Part shown: piece after piece, positions 24,571 through 33,269 of the stretch | Layout of the letters: every line of letters starts with the position of its first letter | Position numbering within the stretch: position 1 is the stretch's first letter | DNA from: Robiginitomaculum sp036478975 | Lineage (GTDB): Bacteria; Pseudomonadota; Alphaproteobacteria; Caulobacterales; Maricaulaceae | DNA length: 47,676 bases | NCBI GenBank assembly: GCA_036478975.1 | Contig: JAZGFA010000013.1 | Location: forward strand, 1-47,676 | Direction: 5' to 3' | Made by a program: the position numbers and the translations under genes | The notes under the pieces: generated by a model | What the model was told of the DNA's origin: nothing | Databases searched by the model: none | The model's input: only the letters and a program-made list of their open reading frames with translations

Positions 24571-27444
24571 ATGGCCAGTCATAAATTTATCAAAGTGCGC
24601 GGCGCGCGTATGCATAACCTTAAAAACGTCGATGTGGATTTGCCGCGCGACAAGTTGATTGTCATTACTGGCCTGTCCGGATCGGGTAAATCGTCGCTCG
24701 CCTTTGATACGATTTACGCCGAAGGCCAGCGCCGCTATGTGGAGAGCCTATCCGCCTATGCGCGCCAATTCCTAGAATTACAGCAAAAGCCCGATGTCGA
24801 TAGCATTGAAGGCCTGTCGCCGGCCATTTCAATTGAGCAGAAAACCACCTCGCGCAATCCGCGTTCCACGGTCGGCACGGTGACGGAAATTTACGACTAT
24901 ATGCGGCTTTTGTGGGCGCGCATTGGCGTGCCCTATTCGCCGGCCACGGGCAAGCCGATTGAGAGCCAGAGCGTCGCGCAAATGGTCGATATTACTATGG
25001 CGCTGCCGGCGGGCACAAAGCTTTACATCCTCGCCCCCTTTGTGCGCGGGCGGAAGGGGGAGCATCGCAAGGAGCTAGCCCAGTTCATGAAGGACGGCTT
25101 TCAGCGCGCCAAAATTGACGGCGAGTTTTGCCGCATAGAGGACGCCCCTGCCCTTGATAAGAAATTCAAACATGACATTGATATTGTCATTGACCGCATC
25201 GTCATAAAGCCCGGATTAGAAACCCGCCTTGCCGATAGTTTTGAAACCGCCCTGCGCCTGTCGGACGGGTTAGCCGTGGCGGAATATGCTGACGAAAGTG
25301 CGAAACGCGTTTTGTTTTCGGCAAAATTCGCCTGCCCCGTATCCGGCTTCACCCTGTCGGAAATAGAGCCGCGCCTGTTCTCATTTAACAACCCCCACGG
25401 GGCCTGCCCAAATTGTGACGGCCTAGGCAAAGAGCTGCATTTTGACCCGGCCCTCGTCGTGCCAGACAGAACCAAAAGCCTATCTAAGGGCGCGCTTGCC
25501 GCATGGCCTAATAAGGCGAGTGGGCTATATATGCAGACCCTCAAAGCCATTGGAAAAGCCTATAAATTCTCCCTCGACACGGCGTGGGAAAAACTGTCTG
25601 ACGGAGCCAAGGACGTGGTGCTTTACGGCACGCAGGGCGCCAAAATTAAATTCGTCTACCAAGATGAAGGCCGTAAATACGAAACCAAAAAGCCCTTTGA
25701 AGGGGTCATCCCCAATTTGGCGCGGCGCTTTCGCGATACGGACAGCACATGGATGCGCGACGAGCTGAGTAAATATCAATCGGACGCCCGCTGCACCGTA
25801 TGTGAGGGTAAGCGCCTGCGCCCCGAAAGCCTATGCGTGAAAATCGATATGATGGACATTTCCGAAACCGGAGAAATGTCCATTCGCGACGCCCAAGCGC
25901 GGTTTGAAAAACTCGGCCAAGACCTATCGCCCAAGGACATGGAAATCGCCGATAGAATCCTTAAGGAAATCCGAGAGCGCCTGACATTTCTTAATGCGGT
26001 CGGCCTTGATTATCTTACCCTTGGGCGCGGCTCTGGTTCCCTGTCGGGCGGAGAGAGCCAGCGCATTCGCCTTGCTTCGCAAATTGGCTCTGGCCTGACC
26101 GGCGTGTTATACGTGCTTGATGAGCCGAGCATTGGCCTGCACCAACGCGACAATGAGCGCCTGCTTGAAACCCTGCAAAACCTACGAGATTTGGGCAATA
26201 CGGTGATTGTGGTAGAGCATGATGAGGACGCTATTTTAACCGCTGATTATGTGGTTGATATGGGGCCGCTCGCTGGAGTTCACGGCGGCGAAGTTATTGC
26301 GGCCGGCACGCCCGCTAAAATCAAATCAAGCCGCAAATCCCTGACGGCGAAATATCTTACGGGCAAAAAAGAAATCAAAGGCCCGGCCACGCGCCGAGAA
26401 CCGGACGGGCGCTCCATCACCATTAAAGGGGCGAGCGGCAATAATTTAAAAAACGTCACGGCGGAGTTCCCGCTCGGCCTGATGACTTGCGTTACCGGCG
26501 TGTCGGGCGGCGGTAAATCCACCCTTGTGATTGAGACCCTCTACAAGGCGGCGGCGCGTAAGCTCAACAATAATTCCAACAAGCCCATGCCCCATGACAG
26601 CGTCGAAGGGTTTGAGCGCCTCGACAAAGTTATCGACATCAACCAATCGCCGATTGGCCGCACGCCGCGCTCTAACCCCGCGACCTATACGGGCGCGTTC
26701 ACCCCGATACGCGACTGGTTTGCCGGCCTGCCTGAGTCCAAAACCCGCGGCTATAAATCTGGCCGTTTCAGCTTTAACGTCAAGGGCGGGCGCTGCGAGG
26801 CCTGCCAAGGCGGCGGCGTCATTAAAATCGAAATGCACTTTTTGCCGGACGTGTATGTCACTTGCGATATGTGCAAGGGCGCGCGTTATAACCGCGAAAC
26901 CCTGGAGATTAAATTTAAGGGCAAATCCATCGCCGATATTCTGGCGATGAATATCGAAGAAGCGGCGCTGTTCTTTAAAGCCGTGCCAACCATTCGCGAT
27001 AAACTGGTCACCCTAGAGCGGGTTGGCCTTGGCTATTTGCAAGTGGGCCAGCAAGCCACCACATTATCCGGCGGTGAGGCCCAGCGGGTCAAGCTCGCCA
27101 AGGAGCTGTCCAAACGCGCCACGGGCCGCACGCTCTATATTCTTGATGAGCCGACGACAGGTCTGCATTTTGAGGACGTCAATAAATTGCTCGAAGTGCT
27201 GCAAGAATTAGTCTCCACAGGCAATACGATGATTGTGATTGAGCATAATCTCGACGTGGTGAAAACCGCCGACTGGATTATCGACATTGGCCCTGAAGGC
27301 GGAGATGGCGGCGGAGAAATCGTTGCTATCGGCACGCCGCAAGACATCGCCAAATCCAAGGCAAGCTGGACCGGGCGTTATCTTAAACCGATTTTAAAAC
27401 GCGACGCGGATCGGGCCAAAGCGCGGCTTAAGGGTAAGGCCTAA
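24571..27444 (+). CDS. uvrA: Excinuclease ABC subunit A
   Basis: DNA-damage recognition ATPase of nucleotide excision repair, 957 residues. First Walker A GLSGSGKSSLAF is near residue 34 and the second, GVSGGGKSTL, near residue 643. ABC signatures are LSGGESQRIRLA and LSGGEAQRVKLA. The second zinc finger is CEACQGGG...CDMCKG near residue 745, and the CPNCDGLG half of the first is near residue 280. No LexA-type box (GTTC-N7-GTTC) appears between rnpB and the start. In many alphaproteobacteria ssb follows or faces uvrA; here it does not. Confidence 0.97.
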   Translation: MASHKFIKVRGARMHNLKNVDVDLPRDKLIVITGLSGSGKSSLAFDTIYAEGQRRYVESLSAYARQFLELQQKPDVDSIEGLSPAISIEQKTTSRNPRSTVGTVTEIYDYMRLLWARIGVPYSPATGKPIESQSVAQMVDITMALPAGTKLYILAPFVRGRKGEHRKELAQFMKDGFQRAKIDGEFCRIEDAPALDKKFKHDIDIVIDRIVIKPGLETRLADSFETALRLSDGLAVAEYADESAKRVLFSAKFACPVSGFTLSEIEPRLFSFNNPHGACPNCDGLGKELHFDPALVVPDRTKSLSKGALAAWPNKASGLYMQTLKAIGKAYKFSLDTAWEKLSDGAKDVVLYGTQGAKIKFVYQDEGRKYETKKPFEGVIPNLARRFRDTDSTWMRDELSKYQSDARCTVCEGKRLRPESLCVKIDMMDISETGEMSIRDAQARFEKLGQDLSPKDMEIADRILKEIRERLTFLNAVGLDYLTLGRGSGSLSGGESQRIRLASQIGSGLTGVLYVLDEPSIGLHQRDNERLLETLQNLRDLGNTVIVVEHDEDAILTADYVVDMGPLAGVHGGEVIAAGTPAKIKSSRKSLTAKYLTGKKEIKGPATRREPDGRSITIKGASGNNLKNVTAEFPLGLMTCVTGVSGGGKSTLVIETLYKAAARKLNNNSNKPMPHDSVEGFERLDKVIDINQSPIGRTPRSNPATYTGAFTPIRDWFAGLPESKTRGYKSGRFSFNVKGGRCEACQGGGVIKIEMHFLPDVYVTCDMCKGARYNRETLEIKFKGKSIADILAMNIEEAALFFKAVPTIRDKLVTLERVGLGYLQVGQQATTLSGGEAQRVKLAKELSKRATGRTLYILDEPTTGLHFEDVNKLLEVLQELVSTGNTMIVIEHNLDVVKTADWIIDIGPEGGDGGGEIVAIGTPQDIAKSKASWTGRYLKPILKRDADRAKARLKGKA

Positions 27445-27446
27445 TC

Positions 27447-28448
27447 CTAGTCGGCGAACACGTCTGAAATATCCGGCCCGCCGCCCTGTTTTAACTTTGT
27501 CACATGCGCGCCGGAAGCCGCGTAGCATAAGGTAGCCACGCTGCCCAAAAGGGTGAGCAAGAACAGCGCAATGCTGCCGCCAATGACCACAAGAGGTGAC
27601 GTTAATAGGCTTTTAACAAGCGCCATTGCCTCCTCTTCATTCGCCCCTTCAAATTTAGACAGCTCACCGATACTGCCCGTGAAAATCACGCCCATACTGC
27701 CATAAATAAGGATTTGCTGTACAATATAGCTAATGAAAAACACAACGATTACGCTTAAAAGAATCCACCAAAAATAGCCCTTTGAACTTGCCCAGCCCTC
27801 ACCTACGGCGATGCGTTTTTTCAGATAGCTCGTCGCGACAATCGGTTTAACCCGCACGAGTCCGTAGATAAAAAAGCAAAGTGCGGCAATCGCGCCTAGG
27901 CCGCCTAAAAGGCCAAAGATTCCTGCTAAGACTCCGCTATCACTTAGCCCAGCGGCGCCAATAAGAATCACAACTACAATCGCTATGGCGAAATAGCCCA
28001 AAATTATGACCCCGAATACAATCAAGCCCACTACAATACGCGTAAGGGCAACGCGCCACATATCGCCGTCAAATTTCAAGGGAAAACCTCGCACGTCTTC
28101 GTTCGTTAAATACTGCTTAAACATTGCTGACAAAGCGCTAGAGCTTACCAAAAACATGGGTATGGAGATAAGCAGCATAATCGCGGCAAGTTTGAAATAA
28201 AACCCCATCATAGACATCACTATCCCCGCGCCATAATCCGCATCGACATTTTCCATCGCTTCAATAAATTCCGGAAACTTTGAAATCATCGGCAGGCACA
28301 GTAAAATCGCGAATAAGCTCAGCGCCGTATTTATCAAAGTTTGCCAGCCGACAATCCGGATAAATAATTTGTTTTTAAGCGAAAACGGCAGAAACGTCCC
28401 TTGAACGAAGTCATAAGGCGGGCGAGTGTGTGGTGATGGCGTTGTCAT
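27447..28448 (-). CDS. Polytopic membrane protein, paralogue 1
   Basis: 333-residue integral membrane protein with about six transmembrane segments and a conserved-looking cytoplasmic piece VATSYLKKRIAVGEGWASSKGYFWWILL. The N-terminal ~35 residues are polar. It resembles the DUF975 or glycerophosphodiesterase-membrane-domain type of six-helix protein, but I would not assign a function. It is related to the next gene upstream, sharing the SKGxFW segment and general layout. Ends 2 bases from the uvrA stop (convergent). Confidence 0.75.
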   Translation of the reverse strand: MTTPSPHTRPPYDFVQGTFLPFSLKNKLFIRIVGWQTLINTALSLFAILLCLPMISKFPEFIEAMENVDADYGAGIVMSMMGFYFKLAAIMLLISIPMFLVSSSALSAMFKQYLTNEDVRGFPLKFDGDMWRVALTRIVVGLIVFGVIILGYFAIAIVVVILIGAAGLSDSGVLAGIFGLLGGLGAIAALCFFIYGLVRVKPIVATSYLKKRIAVGEGWASSKGYFWWILLSVIVVFFISYIVQQILIYGSMGVIFTGSIGELSKFEGANEEEAMALVKSLLTSPLVVIGGSIALFLLTLLGSVATLCYAASGAHVTKLKQGGGPDISDVFAD

Positions 28449-28477
28449 AATGTCTCCGGATTAAATTATAATAGTGA

Positions 28478-29446
28478 CTAGCTAAACGGCGCGGCCGGAT
28501 CATTGCCTTGGTGCCATTTTACCACGTAACTGCCAATGCCTGAAATACATAAGTAGAAAAGTGCGGCAATGGCGGCATAGGCCGTAATTGACAGAACGGC
28601 GGCTAAAATCACCAATGGGTTTTTAAGACGCTGCGCGGCGCCCTCTATCATAGCCGTGACATCTGCGCTATCCCCCATCCCGCTCATCGCCGTGGATGCA
28701 CCCTCGCCAAGCACGGCCATCATGCCGAGTGACATAATGATATTCATCACGATAGATCCGCCAAGCATCACAACAAGATAAGCGCCAAATATTGGCCAAA
28801 ATTTTCCCTTACTCACGGCCAAAGCGGAGCGTAAACGCGGCTCCCCCTTAAGCACGGATAAACCCGCCGCAGGTAATAACCGCATGGGGTAATATATTAT
28901 CGCCCCAAGCATGACCAATGTTCCAATTAGCACAAAAATTGCCGCCAAAGCAGATGATATCGCGCCCATAGCAACGGTTATAAAGCCCATAGCAATACTG
29001 CCGAGAAAGGTAATCGCCATAAAAATTCCAAAAACCCCAAGCTGGGCTAAAAACACCTTAAACTCATCCCCGCCTAGGGCGATAGGACGGCCGCTATATT
29101 CCGTGCCCAAAAGAGTTTTGCGGTGCAAAGCCGCCTCGCCCATAATCCACGTCGCCCACATACCGATTGTTAAAAGTAAATAGCTGGGCCAAATGGATTT
29201 CAAAACAGGCTTTAGCGTAGAAAATGTATCACCATCAGGTAAGCCGCCGCCCATTATCATCGCCATATAATCCGTAAGCCAAATTAGATATTGCCCGTAA
29301 GCGGGCGCAATAAATGGCAAGGCAATTAATAGGGTAATCACCATAGGCACGGCGGTCCAAAACCAAAGCCTGCGGCCAAACTCCGCCCCGCCGCTGGTTT
29401 GAAAGGGCTGGGTTATGGCGGCGCCAAAATCAAATGGTGTGTTCAT
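28478..29446 (-). CDS. Polytopic membrane protein, paralogue 2
   Basis: 322-residue, six-helix membrane protein. The RLRSALAVSKGKFWPIFGAYLVV segment matches the same position of the downstream gene (27447-28448), so the two are tandem paralogues about 30 bases apart. The start at 29446 (MNTPFDFG) is chosen for its RBS GAGGG; the upstream ATG at 29461 would make it longer by five residues. Function unknown. Confidence 0.75.
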   Translation of the reverse strand: MNTPFDFGAAITQPFQTSGGAEFGRRLWFWTAVPMVITLLIALPFIAPAYGQYLIWLTDYMAMIMGGGLPDGDTFSTLKPVLKSIWPSYLLLTIGMWATWIMGEAALHRKTLLGTEYSGRPIALGGDEFKVFLAQLGVFGIFMAITFLGSIAMGFITVAMGAISSALAAIFVLIGTLVMLGAIIYYPMRLLPAAGLSVLKGEPRLRSALAVSKGKFWPIFGAYLVVMLGGSIVMNIIMSLGMMAVLGEGASTAMSGMGDSADVTAMIEGAAQRLKNPLVILAAVLSITAYAAIAALFYLCISGIGSYVVKWHQGNDPAAPFS

Positions 29447-29567
29447 GGTAATGTCCCTCATTATGCTGGCGTCATAGTGGCAAAAGTCGCGTTTAGATGC
29501 AAGGTAGAGATATAGATATACACGCTTTGCCCTTGCCCCCGCGCGCGCCCTGCCTTACATCGCCCCC

Positions 29568-30959
29568 ATGAGAAAAACACAGACCCCAAAACCCGTTCAC
29601 ATTATTGGCGCCGGCCTTGCTGGCTCCGAAGCGGCGTGGCAGATTGCCTCGCGCGGCGTGCCGGTTATCCTCCACGAAATGCGGCCGCTGCGCAAAACCG
29701 ACGCCCATCAAGGCGAGGACTTTGCCGAGCTTGTTTGCTCCAATTCCTTTCGTAGTGACGATAAATACGGCAATGCGGTGGGTTTGCTGCATGAGGAAAT
29801 GCGCCTCGCCAATTCTTTGATAATGGGCATGGCGGACATGACCAAATTGCCAGCCGGCGGGGCACTAGCCGTAGACCGTGACGCCTTCGCGGATGCGGTC
29901 AGCACGATACTGCGCGCTCACCCGCTCATCACGGTGGAGCTAGGCGAAATTAAGGGCCTTCCGCCTAAATCTTGGGGCCAGACGATTATCGCCACAGGCC
30001 CGCTGACCTCTCCGGCTTTAGCTAAGGATATTTTGAAAACTACCGGCGTTGATAGCCTTGCATTTTTCGACGCGATTGCGCCGATTATCTATAAGGACAG
30101 CATTAATTTTGACATTGCGTGGATGCAAAGCCGCTATGACAAAAAAGGTCCGGGCGGAGACGGGGCCGACTATATTAATTGCCCGCTCGACAAGCCGCAA
30201 TATGAGCGCTTCATCGCCGCCCTCGTCGAGAGCGAGCAGACCGAGTTTAAGGACTGGGAGAAGGACACGCCCTATTTTGAAAGCTGCCTTCCGATTGAAG
30301 TTATGGCGACGCGCGGCATTGAGACTTTGCGCTGGGGGCCGATGAAGCCCGTGGGCCTCACCAACCCCCATGACCCGCTGGTCAAATCCCACGCCATCGT
30401 GCAATTGCGCCAAGATAATGCGCTCGGCACGCTGTATAATATGGTCGGGTTTCAAACCAAGATGAAATATGGCGCGCAGGCGGAAATCCTCAAAACTATT
30501 CCGGGGTTAGAAAACGCGGTCTTTGCTCGCCTTGGCGGCATCCACCGCAACACATTTATCAATTCTCCGGAGTTATTAAACGGTCAATTACAATTAAAAG
30601 GCCGCAAGGATTTGCGCTTTGCCGGACAAATTATGGGCGTCGAAGGCTATGTGGAAAGCGCCGCCCTTGGCCTGATTGCCGGCCGCTACGCCGCCGCGCA
30701 GGCTCTCGGCAATGTGGCCGCCCCGCCGCCGCGCACCACGGCCATGGGCGCTTTGATAGAGCATGTCACCGGCGGCTTTATGTCCGGATCAAAGGCGAAG
30801 TTTCAGCCTATGAACGTCAATTTCGGCCTGTTCCCGCCGATTGAGGGCATCGTCTATAAAGGCCCGAACGGCGAACGTATGCGCGGGAAAAGCAAAGTCC
30901 GCCACCGCAAAGCGCTGTTTGCCAAACGGGCCTTAGTTGACATTAAGGGCTGGGTTTAG
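29568..30959 (+). CDS. trmFO: Folate-dependent tRNA (uracil-54-C5)-methyltransferase
   Basis: FAD enzyme that methylates U54 in the tRNA T loop using methylenetetrahydrofolate. 463 residues, typical. Dinucleotide-binding motif HIIGAGLAGSEAAWQ is at residues 11-25. The family block HEMRPLRKTDAHQGEDFAELVCSNSFRSD follows; the Cys in ELVCSNSF is a known family landmark. C-terminal NVNFGLFPPIEG is also typical. Its last 17 bases overlap the end of the convergent DUF4153 gene. Confidence 0.96.
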   Translation: MRKTQTPKPVHIIGAGLAGSEAAWQIASRGVPVILHEMRPLRKTDAHQGEDFAELVCSNSFRSDDKYGNAVGLLHEEMRLANSLIMGMADMTKLPAGGALAVDRDAFADAVSTILRAHPLITVELGEIKGLPPKSWGQTIIATGPLTSPALAKDILKTTGVDSLAFFDAIAPIIYKDSINFDIAWMQSRYDKKGPGGDGADYINCPLDKPQYERFIAALVESEQTEFKDWEKDTPYFESCLPIEVMATRGIETLRWGPMKPVGLTNPHDPLVKSHAIVQLRQDNALGTLYNMVGFQTKMKYGAQAEILKTIPGLENAVFARLGGIHRNTFINSPELLNGQLQLKGRKDLRFAGQIMGVEGYVESAALGLIAGRYAAAQALGNVAAPPPRTTAMGALIEHVTGGFMSGSKAKFQPMNVNFGLFPPIEGIVYKGPNGERMRGKSKVRHRKALFAKRALVDIKGWV

Positions 30960-32724
30960 TGCTATCCAAAAGCAGGATGACATTGAGCGTATAATTATCC
31001 TCAAGCGCGGTTCCCCATGATTGAGCACCGGTCACCACTATTGCCAAGGTTCCGCCGTCCGTCACGCCGATTGCGTAAGGCGTCGCGCTAAGCAAATAAT
31101 CATTTCCGTCTTTCGCCAGCCTCTCGCGCCACTTTGCAAAGTCAAACCGCGCCACTTCTTTTCCGCCAAGCGATACAATTATGACAGTATTATTCGACGA
31201 CTTTATCGTATAAGCAGAATTCGCATTTTCCTCATCCGTCCAACGCTTATGCACATTATATCGCCCTAAAAATCCATCGTAATTTGAAACGTCAACAATA
31301 CCCTCTATCGCTTTAAACTTTGGCTGAACCGGCCCAGCATTATTCATTCTCAGCCGCCGCGCAATTCTATCGTTAAATGTCCAGCGCGTTACTTCCGTTT
31401 CGCCTTCCGTCTCAAACAATTCATCCCCTTGCGAAAACTGCGCCCGCACCCATTTTTCCTCCCCGTGCTGGTAGAGATATTTCATGCCGGAGAGTTTACG
31501 GTGCGCGCTTTCATCGGGAACCTTAATATCAATAGCGGGCTTGATAAAACCGTCCGCGCCGCGCAAATCCATCGCCGCGATAGCGTCCATCACGCGCGCT
31601 TTTTGATTGATATTGGATAGACCCACTGCGCCCCATGGCCCAATAGAACAGACCGCAAAGAGCAGCGCCGCAAAGCTTGGGATAAGCCGTAAATCCGGCC
31701 CGCTCTTACGGCGCACAATATACCAAGCCGCAACAACTAATGCCCAAATCACGCCGATGACCAAAAGATAGCGCTTCATGGTTAAGCCATGCTCGCCTAT
31801 GCGAATAGAGGTCGAAATCGCCAGCAATATCGCCGCCGGTATCATCGCCCAAAACCAAACCGCTCGGAAAGTTTTGGCGAGCCATTTTTCGCGAATAAAT
31901 GGCGGGTCTAATATCAACCATGTCAGAGTGCCGATGATTAAAAACGGCGTCACCAGTAATGCGGTTTCGCCGTCCGGCAGCGCGCCATTGCTAATAATTT
32001 TCACCAAATAGGCGAGCAATATCACCGCAAATATCAGCACAAGCGGCGCCAGCAGCCATACGCCCATAAAGGCAATCGCCCGCGAGATAAAACTAGGATT
32101 ACGCAGGCTGTCATCGAGCTCTGTCCTAGGGTCGGCAATGGTCGACATCCAATAGAGCGGCGCAAGGCCTGACAGGGCGATAGGCATGAGCCAATCAAAG
32201 GCGAGGTCTTTAATATTAAAACCAAATAGTTTTTTCATCGCCTCGACAATAAACATAAGCCCAAGGGCAAATAGGATTGACCCTAAAACCGTAAAGATAA
32301 CCCCGGTCCATATCCGGTGGGTGAAATCCCAAATTTTGACGTTTTTAGTGGCATCATCCCCGCGCCGAAAAAATGGCGCACTGCCGAGATACAGCACGGC
32401 GGCAGTAATCGCCATCCACGGATTAAACCGCAAAGCTTCGTGGAAATAACAGGCAAGCAAGGCCAGTAAAACCGCGCCTATATGTAAAAGCTTTGACGCC
32501 GGTTTTTCGCGCCCTTCATTGGCCAGTGAAAATATTAGCGACACATAACCCGCAAGCACTGGGCCGGAATAAAGCCGCAAAGCCTGCGCGTAATCGGGCC
32601 TAGTCTGGATACAATATAAAACCGCGATGGTAAGCAATACCGCCATAAGCACAGCAAGCGGAAAGCGCTTAAACACCGTAGTTAGGTCATCACTTAATTT
32701 TTCAGATGGGTTTATATCGGGCAT
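30943..32724 (-). CDS. DUF4153 membrane protein
   Basis: 593-residue protein. The N-terminal ~390 residues hold about ten transmembrane helices with a long, charged loop, matching the DUF4153 pattern (SLIFSLANEGREKPASKLLHIGAVLLALLACY). The C-terminal ~200 residues are soluble. Family function is unknown. It sits 20 bases downstream of the GDYXXLXY gene in a membrane-protein cluster. Confidence 0.8.
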   Translation of the reverse strand: MPDINPSEKLSDDLTTVFKRFPLAVLMAVLLTIAVLYCIQTRPDYAQALRLYSGPVLAGYVSLIFSLANEGREKPASKLLHIGAVLLALLACYFHEALRFNPWMAITAAVLYLGSAPFFRRGDDATKNVKIWDFTHRIWTGVIFTVLGSILFALGLMFIVEAMKKLFGFNIKDLAFDWLMPIALSGLAPLYWMSTIADPRTELDDSLRNPSFISRAIAFMGVWLLAPLVLIFAVILLAYLVKIISNGALPDGETALLVTPFLIIGTLTWLILDPPFIREKWLAKTFRAVWFWAMIPAAILLAISTSIRIGEHGLTMKRYLLVIGVIWALVVAAWYIVRRKSGPDLRLIPSFAALLFAVCSIGPWGAVGLSNINQKARVMDAIAAMDLRGADGFIKPAIDIKVPDESAHRKLSGMKYLYQHGEEKWVRAQFSQGDELFETEGETEVTRWTFNDRIARRLRMNNAGPVQPKFKAIEGIVDVSNYDGFLGRYNVHKRWTDEENANSAYTIKSSNNTVIIVSLGGKEVARFDFAKWRERLAKDGNDYLLSATPYAIGVTDGGTLAIVVTGAQSWGTALEDNYTLNVILLLDSTKPSP

Positions 32725-32744
32725 ATTATATCCAATTGCTGTGG

Positions 32745-33269
32745 TTAGTTATTCTGGTTTACGGGCGATTGCGCCACGATAATTTCAAAGTTCTCATCCG
32801 CTAGGCCAATGAGCATGGCATTGCCGTAGCCATCGACTTTAAACACGCCGTAATCCGCGTCTTCAAAAGCCTCCGCCGTGCCCTCTTCAAAAAAGTAACG
32901 CGCGCCACCATAAGGAGCGCGACTATTATCAGTAAATTTCATAGTGATTACGTCTTTATGTTCGCGCGCCGCTTGGTCACTGAGACGCAAAAAACTGCCG
33001 ACGCCATTTTCGTCAAGGCTGAGCACGGCTATGCCCTTTGGTGGCAATTCATCATCGCCTTCAACTTTCGGGCGAGCGCTTTGCGCATAAGCCAGCGCCA
33101 TAAAATCCCCCTGCATAAAAGCGCGCGGATCAACGGGGCGCAGGGGGAGCAGCACTTGATGCGGACTTAAGCGGAGAAACTCCATCGCCTTTATATGGTT
33201 AGTAAAATAGCCGAGCATAAACACAAGGCCCGCCGCGATCACGCCCATTCGTAATATTTTCATCTTCAT
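32745..33269 (-). CDS. GDYXXLXY-family protein
   Basis: 174 residues with an N-terminal membrane anchor (MGVIAAGLVFMLGYF) and the motif GDFMALAYAQ near residue 55, which fits the GDYXXLXY signature after which the family is named. It is commonly encoded beside DUF2157/DUF4401 membrane proteins, as here: its start overlaps the DUF2157 stop by 4 bases (ATGA). The biochemical role is unknown; the protein is likely periplasmic or outer face. Confidence 0.85.
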   Translation of the reverse strand: MKMKILRMGVIAAGLVFMLGYFTNHIKAMEFLRLSPHQVLLPLRPVDPRAFMQGDFMALAYAQSARPKVEGDDELPPKGIAVLSLDENGVGSFLRLSDQAAREHKDVITMKFTDNSRAPYGGARYFFEEGTAEAFEDADYGVFKVDGYGNAMLIGLADENFEIIVAQSPVNQNN